Shown here piece after piece: positions 41,058-48,767 of a DNA stretch of 64,000 bases; the first letter of the stretch is position 1, and each line of letters begins with the position of its first letter. The DNA is taken from the NCBI RefSeq assembly GCF_000376425.1, contig NZ_AQWL01000007.1, forward strand, positions 1-64,000, given 5' to 3'. The notes under the pieces are model-generated. The model was not told where the DNA came from. It searched no databases and was given only the letters and a program-made list of their open reading frames with translations. The stretch comes from Thiobacillus denitrificans DSM 12475 (GTDB lineage: Bacteria; Pseudomonadota; Gammaproteobacteria; Burkholderiales; Thiobacillaceae). The position numbers and the translations under genes are program-made.

Positions 41058-41161
41058 GTCGTTTTTGCCACTCACTATGTCGATAGCGCCACTTCGCATT
41101 GTGCGATCCAGGCCCGACCATGTCGACTCTGATTGTTGCGTCCATGCATAAGGAGAGCCTC

Positions 41162-41710
41162 ATGAGCAAACGGGCAGTGGTTGTCGTCGATCTGCAAAAC
41201 GAATATTTTCCTTCCGGCAAACTGCCCCTGGTCGGCATCGAGGATGCGGTGGCCAACGCGGCCCGCGTCATCGCTGCCGCCCGCTCGAACGGCGATCCGG
41301 TCATCCACGTCAGGCATGAATTCACCGCCCCCGACACCCCCTTCTTCGTTCCGGGGACGGAAGGCACGCAGATTCATCCCGCCGTTGCGCCCGTCGAAGG
41401 CGAGCCGGTCGTCCTGAAGAACCATCCGAATTCCTTTCTCCAGACCGATCTGAAGCAGATGCTCGATGCAAAGGGCATCGAGGAAGTCGTGGTGATCGGG
41501 GCGATGAGCCATATGTGCATCGATGCGACCAGCCGGGCCGCTTCGGACTTTGGCTACAAGACCGTCGTGGTTCACGATGCGTGCGCGACGATGGACCTTG
41601 AATTCGGCGGGCAGGTGGTGCCCGCGGCACAGGTCCATGCCGCCCAGATGGCCGCGCTGGGGTTCGCCTACGCCGCGATCATGACGACGGACGAATATCT
41701 GGCGCGATAG
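41162..41710 (+). CDS. Isochorismatase-family cysteine hydrolase
   Basis: A 182-residue hydrolase with the family's Asp-Lys-Cys triad visible as D10 (VVVVDLQNEY), K86 (VVLKNHPNSF) and C119 (GAMSHMCIDATSRAA). AAGGAG precedes the ATG at 41162. The protein resembles nicotinamidase-like/isochorismatase-like hydrolases, not a true isochorismatase. It is divergent from a GlxA-type regulator, an arrangement seen with small inducible detoxifying hydrolases; the substrate cannot be read from sequence. Confidence 0.92.
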   Translation: MSKRAVVVVDLQNEYFPSGKLPLVGIEDAVANAARVIAAARSNGDPVIHVRHEFTAPDTPFFVPGTEGTQIHPAVAPVEGEPVVLKNHPNSFLQTDLKQMLDAKGIEEVVVIGAMSHMCIDATSRAASDFGYKTVVVHDACATMDLEFGGQVVPAAQVHAAQMAALGFAYAAIMTTDEYLAR

Positions 41711-41769
41711 GGTAGGACGCTGTCATGGGGAATGAACCCCGCCCGTTTGCTCAGGATAGGATAAAGCAG

Positions 41770-42765
41770 ATGCATAAGGCAAATCTTGTAAAACTGGCGC
41801 TGTTGCTCCTGTTCAACAGCTTTTTTCATTCGTCGGCGAGCGCCCAGTTTCTTGGCGGCCTGACCGATTTGCCGCCGACGATCGAGAATTACCCCTTGCA
41901 GAGGCTCAGCGAGCGCGTGTACGTGGTCATCGGCCCGCACGACTGGCCGAACAAGAAGACAAAAGGGTTCATGAACAACCCGGCCGCCATCCTCACCGAC
42001 GCAGGCTTCGTCATCGTGGACCCGGGAAGCAGTGCCGATGTCGGCCGCGGGTTCCTGGAAAAACTCAAATGCATCTCCACCAAGCCCGTTGTCGCCGTGT
42101 TCAATACGCACCTGCACGGCGATCATTTTCTGGGCAACCAGGGAATACGCGATGCCTACCCCAACGCGCCGATCTACGCGCATCAGCGCACCATCGACAG
42201 GCTCAGGTCGGGCGAAGCGCAGGAATGGCACGACCGATTCAACGGCATGACGCAGGGTGCGTTGGCCAACACCCGCATCGCGATACCCGACAAGGCCTTG
42301 AAGGGTGGCGAGACCATGAAGATAGGGGGGGTCACGCTCAAGATCCATCACCCCGGACATGCCCATTCCGACACCGACCTCATGATCGAAGTCGTTGAAG
42401 ACAAGCTCATGTTCATGGGCGACATCTCGATGAACAAGTTCATGCCCTACTCGGCGATGCCGCAGGACGCGAGCTTCAAGGGAACGGCCAGCGCGCTGCG
42501 GGCGGCTATCGACAACACCAGTGTCGAGACCTACGTGCCCGGCCATGGCTATCCCGAAGACAAGAAGTCCATGGCGATCCAGATCAATTTCACCGAGGAC
42601 CTGCTGGCGTCGGTCAAGAAATACTACCTGCAGGGGATGCAGGCCCACGAAATGACGGCACGGGTCGAAAAGGACATGGAGGCGTACCGCACCTGGGACC
42701 ACTTCGACGAATTGGGCAAGGTCATTGCGCACGCCTATGTTGAGGTTGAAGATGAGCATTTTTAG
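41770..42765 (+). CDS. Secreted metallo-beta-lactamase-fold hydrolase
   Basis: A 331-residue MBL-fold protein with an N-terminal signal peptide (MHKANLVKLALLLLFNSFFHSSASA). The zinc motif HxHxDH is present in FNTHLHGDHFLGNQG, followed by HPGHAHSDTDLMI (His), FMGDISMNKFMP (bridging Asp) and VPGHGYPE (His). The ATG at 41770 is chosen because it starts directly at the signal peptide; the frame is open 15 codons further upstream. It resembles quinoprotein-relay-associated or general MBL hydrolases. It follows the isochorismatase gene after 59 bases and may be co-transcribed. Confidence 0.88.
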   Translation: MHKANLVKLALLLLFNSFFHSSASAQFLGGLTDLPPTIENYPLQRLSERVYVVIGPHDWPNKKTKGFMNNPAAILTDAGFVIVDPGSSADVGRGFLEKLKCISTKPVVAVFNTHLHGDHFLGNQGIRDAYPNAPIYAHQRTIDRLRSGEAQEWHDRFNGMTQGALANTRIAIPDKALKGGETMKIGGVTLKIHHPGHAHSDTDLMIEVVEDKLMFMGDISMNKFMPYSAMPQDASFKGTASALRAAIDNTSVETYVPGHGYPEDKKSMAIQINFTEDLLASVKKYYLQGMQAHEMTARVEKDMEAYRTWDHFDELGKVIAHAYVEVEDEHF

Positions 42766-42897
42766 TCTGTCGTCTGCGCATCCTGGCGCTGGAGGCCAGT
42801 GCGAAATCGCCAGCGATGCTGTTCTTTATCGATTCGGCCTGATGCAGTCTGAAACGGCGCGAAAAACACGGCTGGGTTCAAACATTCGCCGGCCGTC

Positions 42898-43533
42898 TCA
42901 ATGGCCGGAAGCCTGCTTCAGGATCGCTTCGACCTCCGCATCCTCGATCTGCGGGAAATCCGCATAGAACTGCCCCACTGCCTGGAACTGCATCGGCGTC
43001 GACAGGCACACCACCTCGTCGGCGTAGGAGCGGATCTTTTCCAGCGTATCCGGCGGCGCCACCGGCACTGCGCAGACCAGGCGCGCCGGTTTCCGCGCGC
43101 GCAGCGCATGCAGCGCGGACAGCATCGTCGCCCCGGTGGCCAGCCCGTCGTCGATCACGATGACGGTGCGTCCGGCCGGGTCGATCGGCGGCCTGAGCGG
43201 GGTGTACTGCGCCCGGCGTTTTCTGATGGTGTCGAGCTGGGTCTGCTTTTCCTGGGCCAGGTAGGCCGGCGTGCCGCCGACGGATTCGGCGTAGTCGGCA
43301 ATATAGCTCCAGCCCGATTCGTCGATCGAGCCGATGGCGAATTCCGGATTGAACGGTGCGCGCAGCTTGCGCACCAGCACCACGTCGAGCTCGCCGTCCA
43401 GCGCCCTGGCCAGCCGCAGTCCCATCGGCACCGCGCCGCGCGGGATGGCGAGGATCAGTGGATGCTGGCCCTTGTAGGCCGCCAGCGCGGCAGCCAACCG
43501 GTCGGCGGCCTGATGACGATTGGCGAAGACCAT
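42898..43533 (-). CDS. Phosphoribosyltransferase-family protein
   Basis: A 211-residue PRT type I protein. The PRPP-binding motif VIVIDDGLATGATMLSAL is intact, and the N-terminal segment LILAIPRGAVPMGLRLARALDGELDVVLVRKLRAPFNPEFAIGSIDESG is typical of a family of uncharacterised bacterial phosphoribosyltransferases often found near, or fused to, alpha/beta hydrolases. It converges with the MBL gene. The hood domain is not diagnostic, so the base is unknown. Confidence 0.9.
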   Translation of the reverse strand: MVFANRHQAADRLAAALAAYKGQHPLILAIPRGAVPMGLRLARALDGELDVVLVRKLRAPFNPEFAIGSIDESGWSYIADYAESVGGTPAYLAQEKQTQLDTIRKRRAQYTPLRPPIDPAGRTVIVIDDGLATGATMLSALHALRARKPARLVCAVPVAPPDTLEKIRSYADEVVCLSTPMQFQAVGQFYADFPQIEDAEVEAILKQASGH

Positions 43534-43732
43534 CGCACTCCCCTGTTCGTTTCCACTTTTTTATTTTAGGCGGGGTGGCGGCCTTGAGGGGCTGTGGCGA
43601 GTGGTTGCCCGAGCGGCTGAACCGGCCGCCGCATCGGTTACACTCGGTTCAAACCAGGCCTGCCCGCACTTCCTGCCGGGCGGCGGCCTATTGACCCCCA
43701 TTTTCCGACAGCAAGACGAGTACACCCAAGGC

Positions 43733-44125
43733 ATGTCTCCATCCCATTCCAAACCCTGTCCCTTTTGCAAGCTTGACCCCCACCGCATCCTCGCCGAGGA
43801 TGAGCTTGCCGTCGCTTACCGGGACGGCTTCCCGGTTTCGCTCGGCCACACCGTCATCATTCCGCGCCGCCATTTTGCTACCCTGTTCGAGGCCAGCGAA
43901 GCCGAGCAGGCCGCCTTGCTGAAGATGATGGCGCAGGCAAAAGGCCTGCTGGACAAGCACCACCAGCCGGACGGCTACAACATCGGCATCAACCATGGCC
44001 AGGCCGGCGGACAGACCGTGCCGCATCTGCATATTCACCTGATCCCGCGTTACCGCGGCGACAAGGAAGACCCGCGCGGCGGGGTGCGCTGGGTGCTGCC
44101 GGACAAGGCGAAGTACTGGGCCTGA
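43733..44125 (+). CDS. HIT-family protein
   Basis: A 130-residue histidine-triad nucleotide-binding protein. The triad HLHIHLIPR is intact, and an N-terminal CPFCKLD pair of cysteines with downstream H is like the zinc-binding form of the family. GYNIGINHGQAGGQTVPHLHIHLIPRYRGD is characteristic. The ATG at 43733 is the only reasonable start; an open stretch upstream to 43520 has no homology. It is divergent from the phosphoribosyltransferase. Confidence 0.92.
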   Translation: MSPSHSKPCPFCKLDPHRILAEDELAVAYRDGFPVSLGHTVIIPRRHFATLFEASEAEQAALLKMMAQAKGLLDKHHQPDGYNIGINHGQAGGQTVPHLHIHLIPRYRGDKEDPRGGVRWVLPDKAKYWA

Positions 44126-44264
44126 ACAAGACCGATTGGGCGGGCGCCTGCGCGATGCATGAGCCGCACAATGACTGGCCGGAGGGGTGGAGCAGCGTTG
44201 CCCTGGCAGAAACCAAAACCCATCCCGGCCAGCTCCTTGGCCGGATCACGAGCGTTGTCCCTTT

Positions 44265-44510
44265 TTAAGCGCTGGGCTTTCTTCCAGGCGTTCTGGGCGG
44301 AATGGAGCCGGCGATGCGGCAAAGAATCCCCTCAACGGGCTTGCCATCGGTGAACCGTGTCACGCTGCACTGGGAGATTTCACCGCGTGACGAAAGGTCT
44401 GACAGGGAAGTGCGCACCCTCGGCAGCGGGATGGCTGTCGCTAAAGCAATTTCTGAGTTCAGGTGCTGACCATGCTTCTTCAGGAATTGGAGAATGGCGG
44501 CTGTGTGCAT
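44265..44510 (-). CDS. Small winged-helix-like DNA-binding protein, copy A
   Basis: An 81-residue protein (ATG 44510, GAGG upstream) reading ILQFLKKHGQHLNSEIALATAIPLPRVRTSLSDLSSRGEISQCSVTRFTDGKPVEGILCRIAGSIPPRTPGRK. It is a clear paralogue of the protein at 46951-47217. The first half looks like a helix-turn-helix used in MarR/winged-helix regulators; the second half ends in a conserved CRI-G-PP-PGRK tail. It lies downstream of a duplicated copy of the tRNA-Asn terminator. The target is unknown. Confidence 0.7.
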   Translation of the reverse strand: MHTAAILQFLKKHGQHLNSEIALATAIPLPRVRTSLSDLSSRGEISQCSVTRFTDGKPVEGILCRIAGSIPPRTPGRKPSA

Positions 44511-44604
44511 TTCGAATACCTCGGAGAAGTTGAGGGAATAAAGCACGGGAAAACATATGAAGCGATCCTGCAGAACCCAGGAGCGGCCCATGCAGAATTC
44601 CCGG

Positions 44605-44656
44605 AAAGCAAAAGGCCACCCCGAAGGATGGCCTAAGTGCTTGCTGTGTCTGGCTC
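44605..44656 (-). repeat. Duplicated tRNA-Asn 3' flank with terminator hairpin, copy A
   Basis: Nearly identical to 47284-47338, one small indel apart: a hairpin GGCCA/TGGCC (44614-44633), then CTAAGTGCTTGCT and the bases TGTCTGGCTC that, in the other copy, run into the 3' end of tRNA-Asn. Here no tRNA follows. Read on the reverse strand the hairpin is followed by a T-rich stretch, as in a rho-independent terminator. Confidence 0.75.
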
Positions 44657-44730
44657 ACCAGGCAAGACGAATCTGGGAACTGGGTTGAGATAGTGGTGCT
44701 GCCAAGCTAAGGGCCTGAAAAGGGCAGGCC

Positions 44731-45750
44731 CTATATCAGCCTCGAAGCAATCGCACCGACGATTGCTTTAATCCTTTTCTTGCTAACTTCATCCATCATC
44801 GCCCACTTCAGATCTCCCGAATCAACAGCCAGGTTGAATTGGAAAGCGAGCACTGGCTTGGATCGGTTTGCATTTTTTAAATATTCACTGTTTGTCCCTG
44901 CAATGACGGCGTGCTCGTCCTTCAGAACGTGTTTCTTAAAGTCGTCCGTGCTGAACGCATCAGCGACGCCGGGGCAGTCCGGAAGTTTCAAAAGCTTTTT
45001 CGATGAGACAACCTCATCGTCACCAAACAGTTCCTTTTTCATTGATTTTTAGGCGTTACGCCCTTGATTGTCATCATCGACCGCCACAATAAAGTCTAGC
45101 CCCCATCCACGGAACATATTGGTCAGCATTTCGATCTTGTTGACACCCGTCGCAGCGATAAAGTGTGCCTTCGTTTTAGTATCAGTTAGCTTCCAGAAGG
45201 CAGTCAGGTAGTAATACCCGCTCATTTCCTCCAGAAGCACGTTGTTTTCTTTCTTTATAACTTCGTGACTTGAGAGGTCGGATCCCATTGCAGTTAATAC
45301 TGGAGACAAAGTATCCGTCGATGCGGTACCGAGTCTATGAGCATCAATCACAACCGTTGGACTGTCGTCTTGCTCGCCATCGCGCTGAACGGCGTGCACT
45401 CGGAACAGCTTGGGGTATTCAAGCATTTGTGGGCTATGAGTCGAATAAATGACCGTCGACGCATTCTGCTTGGCAAGCTTGTTGATCACTTTTAGTACGT
45501 CGGCCTGGGCTTTGGAATGGAGATTCGCTCCAGGTTCATCCAATAGAAAAAGTCGCTTGGCGTTGCTCTTCTCCGAGGCCTTGAGCTGCAAATAAAACGA
45601 CAGGAACCATCGGACGCCTTGGCTGCGCTGCTTAGGGTACAACTGGGTGTTTCCGTCCGTGATCCAAAATACCAAATGTGGCTTGCCAGCTTTTCCAGCT
45701 ACAGTTTCGTCATAATTGGCGATCTCGCATTTCAGCGATGGCTCGTCGTG
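44731..45750 (-). pseudogene. Truncated OLD-family ATPase/TOPRIM nuclease remnant
   Basis: Two pieces in one reading frame (45675-45052 and 45042-44734) are separated only by an in-frame TAA at 45049-45051. The first piece has the C-terminal half of an ABC-type ATPase (LFLLDEPGANLHSKAQADV, VIYSTHSPQML) and the start of a TOPRIM domain (NVLLEEMSGYYYL; VAVDDDNQGR). The second continues TOPRIM-like sequence (KKELFGDDEVVSSKKLLKLPDCPGVADAFSTDDFKK). The N-terminal half with Walker A is missing; in-frame sequence continues upstream to about 45750, where it runs into the 3' end of the DUF4124 gene. Lower GC than neighbours supports transfer. Intact relatives are defence nucleases (OLD/Gabija-like). 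Left boundary is exact, right boundary approximate. Confidence 0.75.
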
Positions 45751-46133
45751 TAGGTCTCGGTGCGGCGATCGTGGTACCTGTCTGGCCGATCGTAGTATCT
45801 GTCCGGCCGTCCAGAGGTGTTGTTGGGCTGATAAGACGGCGCGGTGGGGGCGGCGGGGACGGTTGAAACCGCCTGACGGCGTGAAGCCGTCTGTTCTTCA
45901 ATTTGGCGTTGCTGGCGAAGGCGAGCCAGGGCCGCTTGGTCGTTCGCGGCTCTGTCAAAAGCCTTCTTCTGCTCGGCAGGAGATGGCGGCAGGCCGTTTG
46001 GATTTTCAACCAGCTTGGCGTTCGCGCACGGCACATCCTGGTAGACGGTCTTGTGGCCAGAAGTGCATCGGTAGACGTCGGCAACCGCCGGCGAGGCGGC
46101 GAGAGCGAGCAGGGGGATAAGTAAGGTCTTCAT
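45732..46133 (-). CDS. DUF4124-domain periplasmic protein
   Basis: A 133-residue protein with a signal peptide (MKTLLIPLLALAASPAVA) and an N-terminal DUF4124 domain (DVYRCTSGHKTVYQDVPCANAKLVENPN). A Gln/Arg/Ala-rich helical stretch and a Tyr/Arg/Asp-rich tail (RPDRYYDRPDRYHDRR) follow. DUF4124 proteins are common exported proteins of betaproteobacteria with unknown role. Its 3' end overlaps the OLD-family remnant, so its C-terminus may have been altered by that rearrangement. Confidence 0.85.
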   Translation of the reverse strand: MKTLLIPLLALAASPAVADVYRCTSGHKTVYQDVPCANAKLVENPNGLPPSPAEQKKAFDRAANDQAALARLRQQRQIEEQTASRRQAVSTVPAAPTAPSYQPNNTSGRPDRYYDRPDRYHDRRTETYTTSHR

Positions 46134-46287
46134 GTCGTTCTTCTTCTGCTGTTCTTATAGCTTTCCTCCGGTGGCGCCCCCTCCTGGAAACGCTTCGGCT
46201 TGAAGTCTTATTCGCCCGGCCATTGTAGCCGAATGCCTTGGATTGTCTTGGCAGCAGAAATCCATAGGAGTCATTCCTAATTCTGGT

Positions 46288-46827
46288 TCACTGGGCCAGC
46301 GCGCGCATCCTGTCCAGCTTCTCGACTACCGCCTGATAGAGATCCTGATCGGCAGCGGGGTTGCGGTCCGGGTGGTGGGCGCTACGGATCTTTTTCAGCG
46401 CAGTCATATCGTCGGGCAGGTCATGCACCTTGGTCACCCGGTCGCCGTTCTTGGCCATCGCGCACTGAAGCTCGGCCTCTGCGCCTTCGCGTGTGTCGTG
46501 CAGCTTTCTGCTGCCAAGACGCCAACCATCCTGGGTCTTGCGCGGGAATTGATTTTTCTCGCCGTCAAACCAGATCCATGTGCCGGTGTCGGGATTCAAT
46601 TCAAAGTGAACGGTAATGATGCCGTAGGTGTAAACGGGCGGCTTGTGGTCCCTGGCGAACATCTTGAACGTGCCGACCGTATTCACGTCAGCAAGGTAAT
46701 ACGCGCCAGCCTCATGGGGGCAGAATGCGCTGCTGGGCTTGGGCATTGGTTTGCTGTTGTTGCTTGACGAATCCATTTCGGCCTTGCGGCTGGCGAGCAA
46801 TGCTGCCCGGCGTTGTGCGTTGGTCAC
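46288..46827 (-). CDS. Hypothetical protein with C-terminal J-domain-like HPD segment
   Basis: A 179-residue protein (GTG at 46827 with GGAG 9 bases upstream; an open extension reaches 46869). The middle reads YGIITVHFELNPDTGTWIWFDGEKNQFPRKTQDGWRLGSRKLHDTREGAEAELQCAMAKNG, unknown to me. The end reads DDMTALKKIRSAHHPDRNPAADQDLYQAVVEKLDRMR, which contains an HPD tripeptide (152-154) followed by RNP and a helix, as in J-domain helices II-III, though helix II is short. No transmembrane segment is present. Function unknown. Confidence 0.7.
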   Translation of the reverse strand: MTNAQRRAALLASRKAEMDSSSNNSKPMPKPSSAFCPHEAGAYYLADVNTVGTFKMFARDHKPPVYTYGIITVHFELNPDTGTWIWFDGEKNQFPRKTQDGWRLGSRKLHDTREGAEAELQCAMAKNGDRVTKVHDLPDDMTALKKIRSAHHPDRNPAADQDLYQAVVEKLDRMRALAQ

Positions 46828-46950
46828 TGGTATTGCTCCATGATATTGGTTGAAACCCACTGGGATCACCCCTCGCTGAAGGGATCACCCGCTGGACTCC
46901 TGGACCGCCAGGACATCACTCCGAGCTATTCTTCAATGACTGTCCCGTTT

Positions 46951-47217
46951 CTAGTCTGACGCGACGCTTTTGGTAGGCCCGGCTTTTCGGCCTGGCGCGG
47001 CGGGCGGAACATAGCCCGAAATCCTGCACTGAAAACCATCAACACGCTTGTCGCCATTGAAGTGGGTGACGCTGCACTGGGAAATTTCGCGACGTGCCGT
47101 CAAGTCAGCCAGTGACTTGCGTACTTGAACCAGTGCAATCCCGGTTGCCGACGCGATCTCCAGATCGAGCAGCTGCCCATGCTTTTTCAGGTGGCTTAGG
47201 ATTTGGTCTGTCTGCAT
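46951..47217 (-). CDS. Small winged-helix-like DNA-binding protein, copy B
   Basis: An 88-residue protein (ATG 47217, AAGGAATCGAG upstream): ILSHLKKHGQLLDLEIASATGIALVQVRKSLADLTARREISQCSVTHFNGDKRVDGFQCRISGYVPPAAPGRKAG. It is paralogous to the product at 44265-44510. The N-terminal half has helix-turn-helix character. It lies just downstream of the tRNA-Asn terminator on the same strand. The duplicated context suggests a shared history with tRNA-associated recombination; the target is unknown. Confidence 0.75.
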   Translation of the reverse strand: MQTDQILSHLKKHGQLLDLEIASATGIALVQVRKSLADLTARREISQCSVTHFNGDKRVDGFQCRISGYVPPAAPGRKAGPTKSVASD

Positions 47218-47283
47218 CTCGATTCCTTTGACGTGTTGATCAGCGCGCGACCCGTGGCGAGCCTCGTGCCGATACAGAAACAG

Positions 47284-47315
47284 GAAAAAGCAAAAGGCCA
47301 CCCCGAAGGATGGCC
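47284..47315 (-). terminator. Rho-independent terminator of tRNA-Asn
   Basis: On the reverse strand, GGCCA and TGGCC arms (47296-47300, 47311-47315) enclose TCCTTCGGGG, followed by a T-rich run (TTTTGCTTTTT). It lies about 20 bases after the tRNA 3' end. A near-identical copy without a tRNA is at 44605-44633. Confidence 0.8.
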
Positions 47316-47333
47316 TAAGTGCTTGCTTATGTC

Positions 47334-47409
47334 TGGCTCCCCGACCTGGGCTCGAACCAGGGACCTGCGGATTAACAGTCCGTCGCTCTACCGACTGAGC
47401 TATCGGGGA
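47334..47409 (-). tRNA. tRNA-Asn (anticodon GTT)
   Basis: A complete cloverleaf on the reverse strand: acceptor stem TCCCCGA/TCGGGGA, D-arm GCTCAGTCGGTAGAGC, anticodon loop CTGTTAA (GTT, Asn), T-arm with GGTTCGAGCC, discriminator G and encoded CCA. 76 bases including CCA. Followed by a terminator and flanked by rearranged DNA on its 3' side. Confidence 0.97.
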
Positions 47410-47454
47410 ATGGGAAGCGCGCATTCTAGTGATGACGGGCGATTCGGTCAACCC

Positions 47455-48690
47455 TCAGCCGTCATTTTCCACCTGCAATTCGGGCACGTGGCTGAAGGCG
47501 ATGCGCATCGGCGCGGCGCCGCGGCCATGGTGGGCACCGCCGAAGTAGAGGGTGTTGGGGCCGTAGCGCTGGTTGATCCGGTCGAGCACGCTGTTGAGGG
47601 TTTCGTGCCGGTCGTCGGGGTCGAACAGGTCGCGCGTGACCTGGCTGTGCTCGACCAGGTCGGTGAGGGTGACGCCGACCTTGAGGATGGGGCCGGGATC
47701 GGACGGGCGGCGTTGCCACAGTTCGGCCAGCACAGGATTGAGCTGGAGAGTGTCGGCGTGCGGCGCGAAGCGCGCCTGATCGACCCAGCGGGGGTGGCCG
47801 GCGGCGGTTTTCAGGTAGTGCAGATGCAGGCCGAGCCCGCCGGCGCAGTAGCCGTAATGGCGCAGCCGCATGGCGGCCTTGTGCAGCAGGCGGTACAGCA
47901 CCGCGAGCGCGGAATCGGGGTCGCGCAGCTCGGGCGCCAGCACGTGCGAATGGCCGACACTGGAGCGCTGGGTGGGGGCTGGGGCGACGTTCTCGCCGCG
48001 CAGTTTGGCGTAATAGTGCTCGCCTCCGATGCCGCCCCAGGCGCGGCGCAGGGTGTCGCGCCTGGCGGTGCAGAGCTGCTCGACGGTGTGGATGCCGAGT
48101 TGGTTGAGGCGCTGTTCCATGGCGCGGCCGATGCCGTTCAATGCGCCGAGCTTGAGGCCGTACAGCCGCTGCGGCAATTCGTGTTGACGGATCACCACCA
48201 GCCCGTCCGGTTTCTGCATGTTGGACGCGGTCTTGGCGAGAAAGCGGTTGGGCGCGATGCCGACCGAGCTGTGCAGCACCTCGCCGACCTGATCGTAGAT
48301 CGCCTGCTTGATCTGTTTGCCCAGCGCGACGGCCCTGGCTTCCTCGCGCTCGCTGCCCATTAGGTCGCAGGCCATTTCGTCGATCGACAGCACGGCGCCG
48401 ACCGGGGTGCACGACTCCACGGCGGCGATGATGCGGTGGTGGATTTCCACGTAGATCGACGGTCGCGCCTGCACGAAAACGATGTCGCGGCACAGCTTGC
48501 GGGCTTGCCACACCGGGGTGCCGGTGCGGATGCCGAAGCGCTTGGCGTCGATGCTGGCGGCGATGCAGCAGGTGGTGTCGGCCATCACCGGCAGCACGCC
48601 GAGCGGGCGACCGCGCAGCTCGGGGCGAAGCTGCTGCTCGACCGAGGCGAAGAAGGAATTGAGATCGACGTAAAGCGAATGCAGGGCCAT
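47455..48690 (-). CDS. Y-family DNA polymerase (UmuC/DinB-like)
   Basis: A 411-residue translesion polymerase. The N-terminal catalytic motif is SLYVDLNSFFASVEQQL, with the second acidic pair in LSIDEMACDL; the sequence SSVGIAPNRFLAKTASNMQKPDGL and a helix-hairpin-helix (NGIGRAMEQRLNQLGIHTVEQLC) follow, then a little-finger domain. It lacks the typical beta-clamp DinB tail and is nearer in length to UmuC, but no umuD is adjacent. The ATG at 48690 is preferred over one four codons upstream. A perfect 11-base inverted repeat lies about 43 bases upstream and may be the operator. Confidence 0.9.
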   Translation of the reverse strand: MALHSLYVDLNSFFASVEQQLRPELRGRPLGVLPVMADTTCCIAASIDAKRFGIRTGTPVWQARKLCRDIVFVQARPSIYVEIHHRIIAAVESCTPVGAVLSIDEMACDLMGSEREEARAVALGKQIKQAIYDQVGEVLHSSVGIAPNRFLAKTASNMQKPDGLVVIRQHELPQRLYGLKLGALNGIGRAMEQRLNQLGIHTVEQLCTARRDTLRRAWGGIGGEHYYAKLRGENVAPAPTQRSSVGHSHVLAPELRDPDSALAVLYRLLHKAAMRLRHYGYCAGGLGLHLHYLKTAAGHPRWVDQARFAPHADTLQLNPVLAELWQRRPSDPGPILKVGVTLTDLVEHSQVTRDLFDPDDRHETLNSVLDRINQRYGPNTLYFGGAHHGRGAAPMRIAFSHVPELQVENDG

Positions 48691-48732
48691 GGCGGGTTCC
48701 ATCCCTCACGCCGGGGTGAAGGCTGAGGTTGA

Positions 48733-48758
48733 ATATAGTGTATATCCATACACTATAT
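48733..48758. promoter_or_regulatory. Perfect inverted repeat, candidate operator (LexA-like) of the Y-family polymerase gene
   Basis: Two 11-base arms (ATATAGTGTAT and its exact complement ATACACTATAT) surround ATCC. The site lies 43 bases upstream of the polymerase start and just after the stop of the YihY-type gene. The AT-rich core GTGTAT-N4-ATACAC resembles, but does not match, the enteric SOS box CTGT-N8-ACAG. A dimeric repressor operator is likely; LexA is an inference from the polymerase it precedes. Confidence 0.55.
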
Positions 48759-48767
48759 CCGATCAAT

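Noticed and set aside
43520-43732. N-terminal extension of the HIT protein
   Set aside because: Open but without homology to the family or a ribosome site; the ATG at 43733 gives the normal family N-terminus.
44126-44264. Short open frames between the HIT gene and small HTH gene A
   Set aside because: No ribosome sites or recognisable peptide; treated as intergenic sequence.
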